Shown: positions 43,203 to 52,492, counted from the first letter of the stretch. The stretch: DNA of 64,000 bases from Paroceanicella profunda (GCF_005887635.2 NZ_CP040818.1:2014501-2078500); one strand, 5' to 3'. The notes: generated by a model not told the origin, from the letters alone. Program-made: numbers and translations.

Positions 43203-43228
43203 AAGGTCTCCGACAAGGCGGAGACCTT
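43203..43228 (-). promoter_or_regulatory. Perfect 10-bp inverted repeat over the paaX ribosome site
   Basis: AAGGTCTCCG and CGGAGACCTT are perfect complements around a 6-base loop. On the minus strand the second arm contains the Shine-Dalgarno GGAG and ends 1 base before the paaX ATG. In RNA it would hide the ribosome site; in DNA it could be an autoregulatory operator. It also lies 36 bases after the paaK stop and could act as a weak terminator. Confidence 0.6.
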
Positions 43229-43264
43229 TGTAGCCAGCTTTGGTCCGGGCCTCAATCGCGCCTC

Positions 43265-44572
43265 TCAGCGCTCCGGTCGCCGGTCATGCACGCGCTGGGC
43301 CTTGCCTTCGGAGCGCTTCAGCGTGCCGGGGCCGACCACCTCGATCACGCTGGAGACGCCGACCACGCTCTTGATGTGGCCGGAGAGCTCGCGCGCCGCG
43401 GCCGCGCTCTCCGCCGCGTCCATGCCCGCCTTGCCCTCGCAGCGCACGGTCATGCTGTCCATCCGGCCGGAGCGGGTGAGCTCGATCTCGTAATGCGGCG
43501 CGAGGCGGGCGCATTTGAGGATCTGCTCCTCGATCTGGGTGGGGAACACGTTCACCCCGCGCAGGATGATCATGTCATCCGAGCGGCCGGTGACCTTCTC
43601 CATCCGCCGCATGGAGCGGGCGGTGCCGGGCAGCAGCCGGGTGAGGTCCCGCGTGCGGTAGCGGATGATCGGGAAGGCCTCCTTGGTGAGCGAGGTGAAC
43701 ACCAGTTCGCCCTTTTCGCCCTCGGGCACCGGCGCGCCGGTCTCGGGGTCCACGATCTCGGGGTAGAAATGGTCCTCCCAGATGTGCAGCCCGTCCTTGG
43801 TCTCCACGCATTCCTGCGCCACGCCCGGGCCCATCACCTCGGAGAGGCCGAAGATGTCCACCGCGTCCATGTCGAAGGCGGTTTCGATCTCCTCGCGCAT
43901 GGCATTCGTCCAGGGCTCGGCGCCGAAGATGCCGGTGCGCAGCGAGGTGCGGCGCGGGTCCAGCCCCGCCTTGGCGTAGGCGTCGAGGATGGAGAGCATG
44001 TAGGAGGGGGTGACCATGATGATCGAGGGGCGGAAATCCTCGATCAGCGTCACCTGCCGCTCGGTCATGCCGCCGGAGACCGGCACCACGGTGCAGCCCA
44101 GCTTCTCCGCGCCGTAATGCGCGCCCAGCCCGCCGGTGAACAGCCCGTAGCCGTAGGCCACGTGGCAGATGTCGCCCGGGCCGCCGCCGGCGGCGCGGAT
44201 GGAGCGGGCCACGAGATCGGCCCAGGTGTCGATGTCACGCTTCGTATAGGCCACCACCGTGGGCTTGCCGGTGGTGCCGGAGGAGGCGTGCAGCCGGGCG
44301 ATCTTCTCCCGCGGCACGGCGAACATGCCGAAGGGATAATTGTCGCGCAGGTCCTGCTTTTTCGTGAACGGGAATTTCGCGAGGTCCGACAGGGACCTGA
44401 GGTCGTCCGGGTGGACGCCCGCCGCGTCGAACTGCCGGCGGTAGAAGGGCGAGCCCTCGTAGGCGGCGCGCAGCGTGGCCTTCAGCCGGCTGAGCTGCAG
44501 GGCGGTGATCTCGTCGCGCGAGGCGGTCTCGATCGGGTCGAGCGCCGCGCGGGGGCCGGTGACGTTGAGCAT
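43265..44572 (-). CDS. paaK: Phenylacetate-CoA ligase
   Basis: A 435-residue AMP-forming ligase that makes phenylacetyl-CoA, the first pathway step. The ATP motif HASSGTTGKPTVVAYT lies at about 95-110. VAYGYGLFTGGLGAHYG and the C-terminal GRSDDMIILRGVNVFPTQIEEQIL are PaaK features. It lies between paaI and paaX on the same strand. Confidence 0.96.
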   Translation of the reverse strand: MLNVTGPRAALDPIETASRDEITALQLSRLKATLRAAYEGSPFYRRQFDAAGVHPDDLRSLSDLAKFPFTKKQDLRDNYPFGMFAVPREKIARLHASSGTTGKPTVVAYTKRDIDTWADLVARSIRAAGGGPGDICHVAYGYGLFTGGLGAHYGAEKLGCTVVPVSGGMTERQVTLIEDFRPSIIMVTPSYMLSILDAYAKAGLDPRRTSLRTGIFGAEPWTNAMREEIETAFDMDAVDIFGLSEVMGPGVAQECVETKDGLHIWEDHFYPEIVDPETGAPVPEGEKGELVFTSLTKEAFPIIRYRTRDLTRLLPGTARSMRRMEKVTGRSDDMIILRGVNVFPTQIEEQILKCARLAPHYEIELTRSGRMDSMTVRCEGKAGMDAAESAAAARELSGHIKSVVGVSSVIEVVGPGTLKRSEGKAQRVHDRRPER

Positions 44573-44624
44573 TCTGTTTCCTCCCGGGGCCGGGACGCCC
44601 CTTGTTCTGGTCTCGCGGGGCCGC

Positions 44625-45074
44625 TCAGGCCTCGAAATGGCTGCCCTTGATGGTGCGCGAATGGCCGCGAAAACTGGCGATCAGCACCCCTTCCGCATTC
44701 GTGACGTCGATATCGTAGAGGCCGGAGCGCCCGGCGCGCCGGACCTCGCGCGCCTCGGCGGTGAGCAGGTCGCCCTCCCGGCCCGGGGCGTGGAAGGTGA
44801 CGGCGCAGTGCTGGGCCACGGTGCGTTCATTGTAGCTGTTGCAGGCGAAGGCGAAGGTGCTGTCGGCCAGCGCGAAGATGACGCCGCCATGCGCGGTGCC
44901 CACGCCGTTGAGCATGTCGGGGCGCACGCGCATGGTCATGCGGGCGCGGCCGGGGCCGGTCTCCACCAGCTCCATGCCCAGCAGGCGGCTGGCGGCATCG
45001 CCCTCCCACATCGCGGCGGCGGAGCGGCTGGCGATCTCCCGGGCCGAGAGCGGGGCGAGGTCCTCCGGGCTCAT
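44625..45074 (-). CDS. paaI: Hydroxyphenylacetyl-CoA thioesterase PaaI
   Basis: A 149-residue hot-dog thioesterase that frees CoA from stalled hydroxylated phenylacetyl-CoA. NGVGTAHGGVIFALADSTFAFACNS is the PaaI active-site region with its asparagine and aspartate. The start overlaps the paaG stop by ATGA. Confidence 0.94.
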   Translation of the reverse strand: MSPEDLAPLSAREIASRSAAAMWEGDAASRLLGMELVETGPGRARMTMRVRPDMLNGVGTAHGGVIFALADSTFAFACNSYNERTVAQHCAVTFHAPGREGDLLTAEAREVRRAGRSGLYDIDVTNAEGVLIASFRGHSRTIKGSHFEA

Positions 45075-45868
45075 GACTCGCGCCCCGTGAAGACCGGGCT
45101 GCGCTTCTGGGTGAAGGCGCGCACGCCTTCCGCGTAATCCGGGCTGCGGCCGGCGCGGCGCTGCAGGTCGCGCTCCAGGTCCAGGCTTTCATCGAGGCTC
45201 AGCGTGCCGGCGGCCTGCACGGCCTGCTTGGTGAGCGCGTAGCCGAAGGTGGGGCCGGCGGCGAGCCTGCGGGCAAGGGCGCGGGCCTCGGCCATCAGCT
45301 CCGCCCCGGGCAGGGCGCGCCAGATCATCCCCCATTCGGCGGCCTGGGGCGCGCTCACCGGCGCACCGGTGAGCATCAGCGCCTTGGCGCGGGCCTCGCC
45401 CACCAGCCGGGTCAGGGTCCAGGTGCCACCCGAATCGGGCACCAGGCCGAGATTGGCGAAGGACTGGATGAAGCGCGCCTCCTCGGCGGCCAGCACGATG
45501 TCGCAGGCCAGCGCCACGTTGGCGCCGGCGCCCGCGGCCACGCCGTTCACCGCGCAGATCACCGGCTTGGGCAGGGCGCGCAGCCGGCGCACCAGCGGGT
45601 TCCACAGGGTGTCGATGGTCTCGCCCAGGTCCGGCGGGCCGGACATGGTGTCCGGGTTGCGCGCCCCCAGGTCCTGCCCGGCGCAGAAGCCGCGCCCCGC
45701 GCCGGTGAGCAGCACGGCGCGCACCGCCTCGTCCCGCGCGGCGGTGTCGAGCGCCGCGCGCAGGGCGAGGTGCAGCTCTTCGGTGAAGGAATTGAGTCGC
45801 TCCGGCCGGTTCAGCGTCAGCTCCATGACGCCGCCTTCAACCCGCTGCAACAGCACGGAATCGGTCAT
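45071..45868 (-). CDS. paaG: 1,2-epoxyphenylacetyl-CoA isomerase PaaG
   Basis: A 265-residue crotonase-fold enzyme turning the ring epoxide into oxepin-CoA. Oxyanion-hole segments GRGFCAGQDLGARN and NGVAAGAGANVALACDIVLAAE are visible, with FANLGLVPDSGGTWTLTRLVG typical of PaaG. The ATG at 45868 gives the family length; an upstream ATG at 45901 is possible. It is the first gene of the leftward paa transcript. Confidence 0.93.
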   Translation of the reverse strand: MTDSVLLQRVEGGVMELTLNRPERLNSFTEELHLALRAALDTAARDEAVRAVLLTGAGRGFCAGQDLGARNPDTMSGPPDLGETIDTLWNPLVRRLRALPKPVICAVNGVAAGAGANVALACDIVLAAEEARFIQSFANLGLVPDSGGTWTLTRLVGEARAKALMLTGAPVSAPQAAEWGMIWRALPGAELMAEARALARRLAAGPTFGYALTKQAVQAAGTLSLDESLDLERDLQRRAGRSPDYAEGVRAFTQKRSPVFTGRES

Positions 45869-45949
45869 CTCTGCCCTTTCATCGCGGCCCTCCCAGGGCA
45901 TGGATGCGGCACACGTTCTGCGGTGTCCGCTGAAAAATGTGTTGCATAA

Positions 45950-45967
45950 ACCGACCGCGTGGTCAAT
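45950..45967. promoter_or_regulatory. Candidate TetR/PaaR operator in the paaG-livK gap
   Basis: ACCGACC-GCGT-GGTCAAT is an imperfect inverted repeat with a GACC/GGTC core, placed between the divergent paaG and livK starts. TTGACC (minus strand) overlaps it and may be a paaG -35 box. The sequence resembles TetR-family PaaR operators as I recall them, but this is not verified. Confidence 0.4.
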
Positions 45968-46028
45968 GAATAACGTGTCACGCGAATTGAGGTTAACGTC
46001 AGTGGGTGTGACCTATGGGAGGAAAGAC

Positions 46029-47168
46029 ATGACGACCAGAAAACTCGGCGCGGGGCTCTCCGCGCTCGCGCTCCTCGCGGCAATGCCGGCGGCGGCGGAG
46101 ATCCGCATCGGCGCGTCGCTCGCGGTCACCGGCCCGGCGGCCTTCCTCGGCGACCCCGAGGCGAAGACGCTGGAAATGCTCGTGGAGGCGGTGAACGCCG
46201 AGGGCGGCGTGAACGGCGAGCCGCTGAAGCTGGTGCTCTACGACGATGGCGGCGACCCCAACAAGGCGCGCACCTTCGCCACCCGCCTCATCGAGGAGGA
46301 CGAGGTGGTGGCGGTGATCGGCGGCACCTCCACCGGGGCGACCATGGCCATGGCGCCGCTCTTCGGGGAATACGAGATCCCGTTCATCTCGCTCGCCGGC
46401 GCGGTGGTGATCATCGACCCGGTGCAGCCCTACGTGTTCAAGACCCCGCACACCGACCGCATGGCCTGCGAGAAGATCTTCGCCGACATCACCGGCCGGG
46501 GCCTGAGCAAGGTGGGGATGATCTCGGGCACCGGCGGCTTCGGCAAGTCGATGCGCGAGCAGTGCCTCGACGTGGCGGAAGCCTCGGGCGTGGAGATCGT
46601 GGCCGACGAGACCTACGGGCCGAACGACGCCGACATGACCCCCCAGCTCACCAACATCGCCAACACCGCGGGCGTGGAGGCCGTGGTGAACCCCGGTTTC
46701 GGCCAGGGCCCGGCGGTGGTGACGCGCAACTTTGCCCAGCTCGGCCTGAAGCTCCCCTTCTACCAGAGCCACGGCGTGGCCTCCGACAGTTTCATCGAGC
46801 TCGCCGGCCCCGCGGCCGAGGGCGTGCGCCTGCCGGCCACCCCGCTGCTCATCCCCGGCCAGCTCGCCGAGGACGACCCGCAGAAACAGCCCGTAACCGA
46901 TTACATCGCCGCCTACGAGGCGAAATACGGGCACACCCCCTCCACCTTCGGCGGCTATGCCTATGACGCGTTCAACATCGTGATCGCGGCCATCGAGGCT
47001 GCCGGCGCCGACGACCCCGCCGCCATCCGCGACGCCATCGAGGCCACCTCGGGCTACGCCGGTGTCACCGGTGTCTACTCCTTCACCCCCGAGGACCATC
47101 TCGGCCTCGACCTCAGCGCCTTCCGGATGCTGGAGATCCGCGACGGCGGCTGGGCCCCGGTGGAGTAA
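46029..47168 (+). CDS. livK: Branched-chain-type ABC importer, substrate-binding protein
   Basis: A 379-residue periplasmic binding protein (type I, LivK-like) with a signal peptide (about 1-23, ending AAA). IRIGASLAVTGPAAFLGDPEAKTLEMLVEAVNAEGGVNG is the family N-terminus. Some LivK-like proteins bind aromatic acids, and the divergent paa operon makes phenylacetate or a precursor a reasonable but unproven ligand. GGGAGGAAAG precedes the ATG. Confidence 0.92.
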   Translation: MTTRKLGAGLSALALLAAMPAAAEIRIGASLAVTGPAAFLGDPEAKTLEMLVEAVNAEGGVNGEPLKLVLYDDGGDPNKARTFATRLIEEDEVVAVIGGTSTGATMAMAPLFGEYEIPFISLAGAVVIIDPVQPYVFKTPHTDRMACEKIFADITGRGLSKVGMISGTGGFGKSMREQCLDVAEASGVEIVADETYGPNDADMTPQLTNIANTAGVEAVVNPGFGQGPAVVTRNFAQLGLKLPFYQSHGVASDSFIELAGPAAEGVRLPATPLLIPGQLAEDDPQKQPVTDYIAAYEAKYGHTPSTFGGYAYDAFNIVIAAIEAAGADDPAAIRDAIEATSGYAGVTGVYSFTPEDHLGLDLSAFRMLEIRDGGWAPVE

Positions 47169-47174
47169 GGCGCC

Positions 47175-48047
47175 GTGGCGGAACTCCTGCAATTCCTCGT
47201 CTCGGGGGTCACGGTGGGCGCGATCTATGCCGCCGTCGCCCTGGGCTTCACGCTGATCTACAACGCCACCGGGGTGGTGAACTTCGCGCAGGGCGAGTTC
47301 GTCGTCATCGGCGGGCTGACGGCGGCGGCCCTGATCGGGGCCGGGGTTCCGCCGCTCCTTGCCGCCCCGCTCGCCGTGCTGGCGGGGCTGGTGATGGGGC
47401 TACTGCTCTACCGGCTGGCCATCCGGCCGGCCGGGCAGGCGCCGCTCGTCTCGCTCATCATCATCACCATCGGGGCGAGCATCTTCCTGCGCGGCGCGAT
47501 GCAGATGGTGTTCGACAAGCAGATCCACCGCTATGACGGCTTCTCCGGCGAGGCGCCCATCGGCTTTCTCGGCGCCACCATCCTGCCGCAGAGCCTTTGG
47601 ATCATCGGCGGCAGCCTGGTCGTCTTCGCCTTCCTCGCCTGGTTCATGGGCCACACCCGGGCGGGCCGCGGCATCCGCGCCACCGCCTCGAACCGCCTCG
47701 CCGCAGCGCTGGTGGGCATCAACACCAAGGCCGCGATGAACCTCTCCTTCGCGCTTTCCGCCGCCATCGGGGCGCTTGCCGGCGTGCTCGCCACCCCGGT
47801 CACCTTCACCAGCTACGACGTGGGCGTGCTGGTGGCGCTGAAGGGCTTCTCGGCCACCATGCTGGGCGGCGTGGGCTCGGCGCAGGGGGCGCTCGCGGGC
47901 GGGCTGCTGATCGGGCTGATCGAGGCGCTCACCGCCGGCTACCTCAGCTCGGACTACAAGGACGCCGCCGCCTTCGTGGTGATCCTCGCGGTGCTGTTCC
48001 TGCGCCCGCAGGGCCTGTTCGGCGCCCGGATGACGGAGCGCGTGTGA
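47175..48047 (+). CDS. livH: Branched-chain-type ABC importer, permease LivH
   Basis: A 290-residue permease with about eight helices. TLIYNATGVVNFAQGEFVVIGG and AAIGALAGVLATPVTF…GFSATMLGGVGSAQGALAGGLLIGLIEA are LivH marks. The start is a GTG 6 bases after livK. The stop overlaps livM by one base. Confidence 0.93.
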   Translation: MAELLQFLVSGVTVGAIYAAVALGFTLIYNATGVVNFAQGEFVVIGGLTAAALIGAGVPPLLAAPLAVLAGLVMGLLLYRLAIRPAGQAPLVSLIIITIGASIFLRGAMQMVFDKQIHRYDGFSGEAPIGFLGATILPQSLWIIGGSLVVFAFLAWFMGHTRAGRGIRATASNRLAAALVGINTKAAMNLSFALSAAIGALAGVLATPVTFTSYDVGVLVALKGFSATMLGGVGSAQGALAGGLLIGLIEALTAGYLSSDYKDAAAFVVILAVLFLRPQGLFGARMTERV

Positions 48048-49036
48048 TGACCCTGGGCCCCGGAACCCGCACCTTCCTCGTCTTCGCCGCCCTCGTGGTG
48101 CTGGGGGCGCTCGTGTTCCCCTCCTCCTTCTTCTACCGGGTGGGTACGCTGGTGTGGATCAACACGCTCGCGGTCACCGGCATGGTGGTGCTCCTGGGCT
48201 ACGTCGGGCTGGTGAGCCTCGGGCACGCCGGCTTCTTCGCCATCGGCGCCTATGCCACTGCCCTGCTGCCGCAATACGGGGTGCCCTCGGGCCTCGCCAT
48301 GCTGGCGGGGGCGGCGGGGGCGGCGCTGCTCGCGGCGCTCATCGGCCGGCCGATCCTGAGGCTCTCGGGCTATTACCTCGCCATCGCCACGCTCGGCCTC
48401 GGCATGCTGATCTGGATGGTGCTCTCCAAGGAGGCCTGGCTCACCGGCGGGCCGGACGGGATGACCGTCACCGGCTTCTCGGCCCGCAGCCTGCTGAAAT
48501 CGGTGGGCATCACGCTCAAGACCGCCGAGGCCTGGTACTGGCTCTGCGGTGCTGCCGCCACGCTGGGCGCGGTGCTGGCGGTGAACCTCGGGCAGAGCTC
48601 CGCCGGCCGGGCGCTGCGCGCGATCCATGACAGTGACGTGGCCGCGGCCTCGCTGGGGGTGGACGTGGCGCGGGCGAAATCCGCCGCCTTCGTGATCTCG
48701 GCGGTCTATGCCGCGGTGGCGGGCGCGCTGCTCGCCCTCGCCAACGGCTACATCACCCCGGACGCGGGCGGCTTCATGCATTCGGTCGAACTGGTCACCA
48801 TGGCGGTGCTCGGCGGGGCGGCGAGCGTTTACGGCGCGCTGGTGGGCGCCCTCATTCTCACCGCGCTGCCGCAGGTGCTGACCGTGTTCGCCGAGTACGA
48901 GCACATGGTGCTGGGCGCCATCATGGTGGGCACGATGATCGCGATGCGCCGCGGGCTGGTGCCGGCGCTGGCGGGGCTGCTGGCCCGCCGCCGGGCCGCC
49001 CGCCATGCCGGACGGCTGGCGAGGAGAGTGTCATGA
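48047..49036 (+). CDS. livM: Branched-chain-type ABC importer, permease LivM
   Basis: A 329-residue second permease. VLLGYVGLVSLGHAGFFAIGAYATALL and SGYYLAIATLGLGMLIWMVL are typical, as is GRALRAIHDSDVAAASLGVDVARAKSAAFVISA. It overlaps livH before it and livG after it. Confidence 0.93.
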   Translation: MTLGPGTRTFLVFAALVVLGALVFPSSFFYRVGTLVWINTLAVTGMVVLLGYVGLVSLGHAGFFAIGAYATALLPQYGVPSGLAMLAGAAGAALLAALIGRPILRLSGYYLAIATLGLGMLIWMVLSKEAWLTGGPDGMTVTGFSARSLLKSVGITLKTAEAWYWLCGAAATLGAVLAVNLGQSSAGRALRAIHDSDVAAASLGVDVARAKSAAFVISAVYAAVAGALLALANGYITPDAGGFMHSVELVTMAVLGGAASVYGALVGALILTALPQVLTVFAEYEHMVLGAIMVGTMIAMRRGLVPALAGLLARRRAARHAGRLARRVS

Positions 49037-49821
49037 GCCTGCTCGACGTCTCCGGCCTCGGCATTTCCTTCGGCGGCCTGCGCGCGGTCGACGGCGTGGG
49101 CTTCACCGCCCGGCCCGGCGAGGTCACCTCCATCATCGGGCCCAACGGCGCGGGCAAGACGACGCTCTTCAACCTGGTGAGCGGGGTCTACACCGCCGAT
49201 GCGGGCTTCGTGCGCATCGCGGGGCGCGATGTCACCGGCCTGCCGCCGCACCGGCTGGCGCGCGCCGGCATGGCCCGCACCTTCCAGAACCTGCGCGTGT
49301 TCCCGCAGATGACCGCGCTGGAGAACGTGATGACCGGCTGCCACATGGCCGAGCGTGCCGGGCTGCTCGCGGGCCTGCTCGGCCTGCCGGGCAGCCGCGC
49401 CGAGACCGCCCGCAGCCGCGAGGCCGCCGCCGCCGCGCTCACCCGCACCGGGCTCGGCGCGCTGGCGGGGCGCGAGGCGGCGGCGCTCTCCTACGGCCAG
49501 CTCAAGCGGCTGGAGATCGCCCGCGCGCTGGTGACCGGCTGTTCCATCCTGCTGCTCGACGAGCCCGCCGCCGGCTGCAACGCCGTCGAGACCCGCGAGA
49601 TCGACGATCTCATCCAGTCCATCGCCGGGGAGGGGCGGACCGTGGTGCTCATCGAACATGACATGCGGCTGGTGATGCGCATTTCCGCGCGCATCCTGGT
49701 GCTGGACCAGGGCCGGCGCATCGCCGAGGGCGCGCCGGAAGAGATCCGCGAGAACCCCCGGGTGATCGAGGCCTATCTCGGCGCCCATGGCGCGGCCGAG
49801 GCGAGGGCGGCCCATGCGTGA
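49033..49821 (+). CDS. livG: Branched-chain-type ABC importer, ATPase LivG
   Basis: A 262-residue ATPase. Walker A GPNGAGKT (36-43), the signature LSYGQLKRLEIARAL (a LivG variant of LSGGQ) and Walker B ILLLDEPAAG are present, with the C-terminal LivG tail. It overlaps livM by 4 bases and livF by 8. Confidence 0.94.
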   Translation: MSLLDVSGLGISFGGLRAVDGVGFTARPGEVTSIIGPNGAGKTTLFNLVSGVYTADAGFVRIAGRDVTGLPPHRLARAGMARTFQNLRVFPQMTALENVMTGCHMAERAGLLAGLLGLPGSRAETARSREAAAAALTRTGLGALAGREAAALSYGQLKRLEIARALVTGCSILLLDEPAAGCNAVETREIDDLIQSIAGEGRTVVLIEHDMRLVMRISARILVLDQGRRIAEGAPEEIRENPRVIEAYLGAHGAAEARAAHA

Positions 49822-50521
49822 GCTGTTGCGCATCGAGGGGCTCACCTCCGCCTATGGCGCGCTGGAGGTGCTGCACGGCATCGACCTTGCGGTGGCGGAG
49901 GGTGAGATCGTCACCATCGTGGGGGCGAACGGTGCGGGCAAGACCACGCTGATGCGCTGCATCTCCGGGGTGCAGCCGCTGCGCGCGGGCGCCATCCGCT
50001 TCGACGGGGCAGACATCACCCGCAGGCCCGACCATGCCCGCGCCGGGCTCGGCATCGGCCATTCGCCGGAGGGGCGGCAGATCTTCGCCGACTTGGCCGT
50101 GGAGGAGAACCTCGCACTCGGCGCCTACCACCGCCGCGGCCCGCTCGCCGCCGATCTCGACGAGGTCTACGCCCTGTTCCCGGTGCTGGCCGAGAAGCGC
50201 GCCCTGCCGGCGGGCGGCCTCTCCGGCGGGCAGCAGCAGATGCTCGCCATCGGCCGCGCCATCATGACCCGGCCGAAGCTGATGCTGCTCGACGAGCCCT
50301 CCATGGGCCTCGCCCCGGTGCTGGTGGACCGTATCCTGGAGGTGATCACCGGGCTGCGCGACCGCGGCGTCACCCTGCTGGTGGTCGAACAGAACGCCTT
50401 CGCCGCCCTCTCCATCGCCGACCGCGGCTACGTGATGGAGACCGGCCGCATCACCCTTTCCGGCCCGGCGCGCGATCTCATCGCCGACGCCCGGGTGCGG
50501 GAGGCCTATCTCGGGGCCTGA
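49814..50521 (+). CDS. livF: Branched-chain-type ABC importer, ATPase LivF
   Basis: A 235-residue ATPase. Walker A GANGAGKT (37-44), signature LSGGQQQMLAIGRAIM and Walker B LMLLDEPSMGLAP are intact. The ATG at 49814 lies inside the end of livG; an earlier in-frame ATG at 49787 would lengthen the overlap without homology. Confidence 0.94.
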   Translation: MRELLRIEGLTSAYGALEVLHGIDLAVAEGEIVTIVGANGAGKTTLMRCISGVQPLRAGAIRFDGADITRRPDHARAGLGIGHSPEGRQIFADLAVEENLALGAYHRRGPLAADLDEVYALFPVLAEKRALPAGGLSGGQQQMLAIGRAIMTRPKLMLLDEPSMGLAPVLVDRILEVITGLRDRGVTLLVVEQNAFAALSIADRGYVMETGRITLSGPARDLIADARVREAYLGA

Positions 50522-50553
50522 CCGGGCCCCGCGCATGCAAGGAGACCCCGTCC

Positions 50554-52488
50554 ATGACCCTCGTGAGCATCGAGATGCACGGCGACATTGCCGTGCTGCG
50601 CGCCGACAACCCGCCGGTCAACGCCCTCGGCCATCCGCTGCGCGCGGCGCTGGCGAAGGCCTTCGCCGGGCTGAAGGGGGTGCGCGGCGCCGTGCTCACC
50701 TGTGCCGGGCGCAGCTTCTTCGCGGGCGCGGACATCCGCGAGTTCGACGCCGCTCCGCAGCCGCCGGCGATCTTCGAGCTGGCGGCGCAGATCGAGGCGC
50801 TGCCCTTCCCGGTGGTCGCGGCCATCCACGGCGCGGCGCTGGGCGGCGGGCTGGAACTGGCGCTGGGCTGTGCGGGCCGGGTGGCGGCGCCCTCGGCCGT
50901 GCTGGGCTTCCCGGAGGTCACGCTGGGCCTCATCCCCGGCTCCGGCGGCGTGGTGCGCAGCGCCCGGCTGCTGGCGCCCGGGGAGGCCGCGCGGCTGCTC
51001 ACGACGGGTGAGCGCATTCCCGCCGACGAGGCGCTGCGGCTCGGGCTCATCGACGCGGTGGCGCAGGACCCCGTCACCGCCGCGCTGGCGCGGGTGGCCG
51101 AACTGGCCGAGGCCCCGCGCCCGCCGCTCTCCGCCCGGCCGTTGCCGCCCGCGCCGGAGAGCTGGGAGCCGGCCCGCAAGGCCGCCCTGCGGGCGGCGCG
51201 GGGGGCGGAGGCGCCGGGCGTCGCCCTCGACGTGCTGATCCACGCCTGGGAGGTGGATTTCGAGACCGCCCGCGCCGCGGAGCGCGCCGCCTTCGAGCGC
51301 CTGCGCGGCACGGAGCAATCCGCCGCCCTGCGCCATGTCTTCTTCGCCGAGCGTCGCGCCGCGAAGGCGGCGAAGGCCGAAGGTGGGCCCGACATCGCCC
51401 GCCCCGGCGTGCTCGGCGGCGGCACGATGGGCGCGGGCATCGCCGCGGCGCTGCTGGTCGCGGGCTTTCCCGTCACCCTGGCGGAGGCTTCGCCGGAGGC
51501 CGCGGCGCGGGCGCGCACCCGGCTGGAGGGGCTGATCGCGGCGGCCGGCGCGCGCGGCAAGGTCGATCCCGCCGCGGCGCTGGCCCGGCTCACCGTGGGG
51601 CAGGGGGCAGAGGCTCTCGGCGGCTGCGACCTGGTGATCGAGGCGGTGTTCGAGGACCTCGGGGTGAAGCGCGCCGCCTTCGCCGCGCTGGAGGCGGCCT
51701 GCGCGCCGGACGCGCTGCTGGTCACCAACACCTCCTACCTGGACCCGCGCGGCATCGCCGAAGGCTTGCGGCACCCGGAGCGCTTCGCCGGGCTGCACTT
51801 CTTCTCCCCCGCCCAGGTGATGAAGCTGGTCGAGGTGGTGCCCGTGCCGCAGACCGCCCCGGGCACCGAGGCCGCCCTGTGGCGGCTGATCGGCCGGCTG
51901 GGCAAGACCGGCGTGCGCTCCGGCATCTGCGACGGGTTCATCGGCAACCGCATCCTGAAACGCTACCGCGCCGCCGCCGAGGCGCTGGTCATCGCCGGGG
52001 CGGGTGTCGCCGATGTGGACGCCGCGATGCGCGGCTTCGGTTTCGCCATGGGCCCGTTCGAGGCGCAGGACATGGGCGGGCTCGACATCGCCCATGCCCG
52101 GCGGCAGGCGGCCCGGGCCGCCGGCGCGCAGGTGCCGCGCTGCCTCGGCGACCTGCTGGCCGAGGCGGGCCGCACCGGGCAGAAGGCCGGCGGCGGCTGG
52201 TACGACTACCCCGAGGGCAGCCGCCGCCCCGAGCCCTCGCCGGAGGCGGCGCGCCTGCTCGCCCCGATGCGCGCCATGGGCGGTGCGGTGCCCGCGCCGG
52301 CCGAGATCGCGGCGCGGCTGGTGGGGGAGATGGCCGCGGAGGGCCGGGCGATCCTCGAGGAAGGCATCGCCGCCACGCCGGAGGACATCGACCTCGTGGA
52401 GATCCTCGGTTACGGCTTCCCGCGCTGGCGCGGCGGGCCGATGTTCGCCACCCGCAGCGGGGCGCCGGCGCTGGCCCGGGCGGGCTGA
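50554..52488 (+). CDS. Fused enoyl-CoA hydratase / 3-hydroxyacyl-CoA dehydrogenase
   Basis: A 644-residue multifunctional enzyme. The N-terminal crotonase (about 1-190) has FFAGADIREF and IHGAALGGGLELALGC. The NAD-binding domain starts at about 286 (VLGGGTMGAGIAAALL), followed by EAVFEDLGVKR and NTSYLDPRGIAE. The C-terminal dehydrogenase domains are duplicated (DGFIGNRILKRYRAA). In the paa setting it could do the 2,3-dehydroadipyl-CoA hydratase and 3-hydroxyadipyl-CoA dehydrogenase steps, handled by separate PaaF and PaaH in E. coli. A general FadB-like role is the alternative. It is the sixth gene of the rightward operon. Confidence 0.9.
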   Translation: MTLVSIEMHGDIAVLRADNPPVNALGHPLRAALAKAFAGLKGVRGAVLTCAGRSFFAGADIREFDAAPQPPAIFELAAQIEALPFPVVAAIHGAALGGGLELALGCAGRVAAPSAVLGFPEVTLGLIPGSGGVVRSARLLAPGEAARLLTTGERIPADEALRLGLIDAVAQDPVTAALARVAELAEAPRPPLSARPLPPAPESWEPARKAALRAARGAEAPGVALDVLIHAWEVDFETARAAERAAFERLRGTEQSAALRHVFFAERRAAKAAKAEGGPDIARPGVLGGGTMGAGIAAALLVAGFPVTLAEASPEAAARARTRLEGLIAAAGARGKVDPAAALARLTVGQGAEALGGCDLVIEAVFEDLGVKRAAFAALEAACAPDALLVTNTSYLDPRGIAEGLRHPERFAGLHFFSPAQVMKLVEVVPVPQTAPGTEAALWRLIGRLGKTGVRSGICDGFIGNRILKRYRAAAEALVIAGAGVADVDAAMRGFGFAMGPFEAQDMGGLDIAHARRQAARAAGAQVPRCLGDLLAEAGRTGQKAGGGWYDYPEGSRRPEPSPEAARLLAPMRAMGGAVPAPAEIAARLVGEMAAEGRAILEEGIAATPEDIDLVEILGYGFPRWRGGPMFATRSGAPALARAG

Positions 52489-52492
52489 CGCC

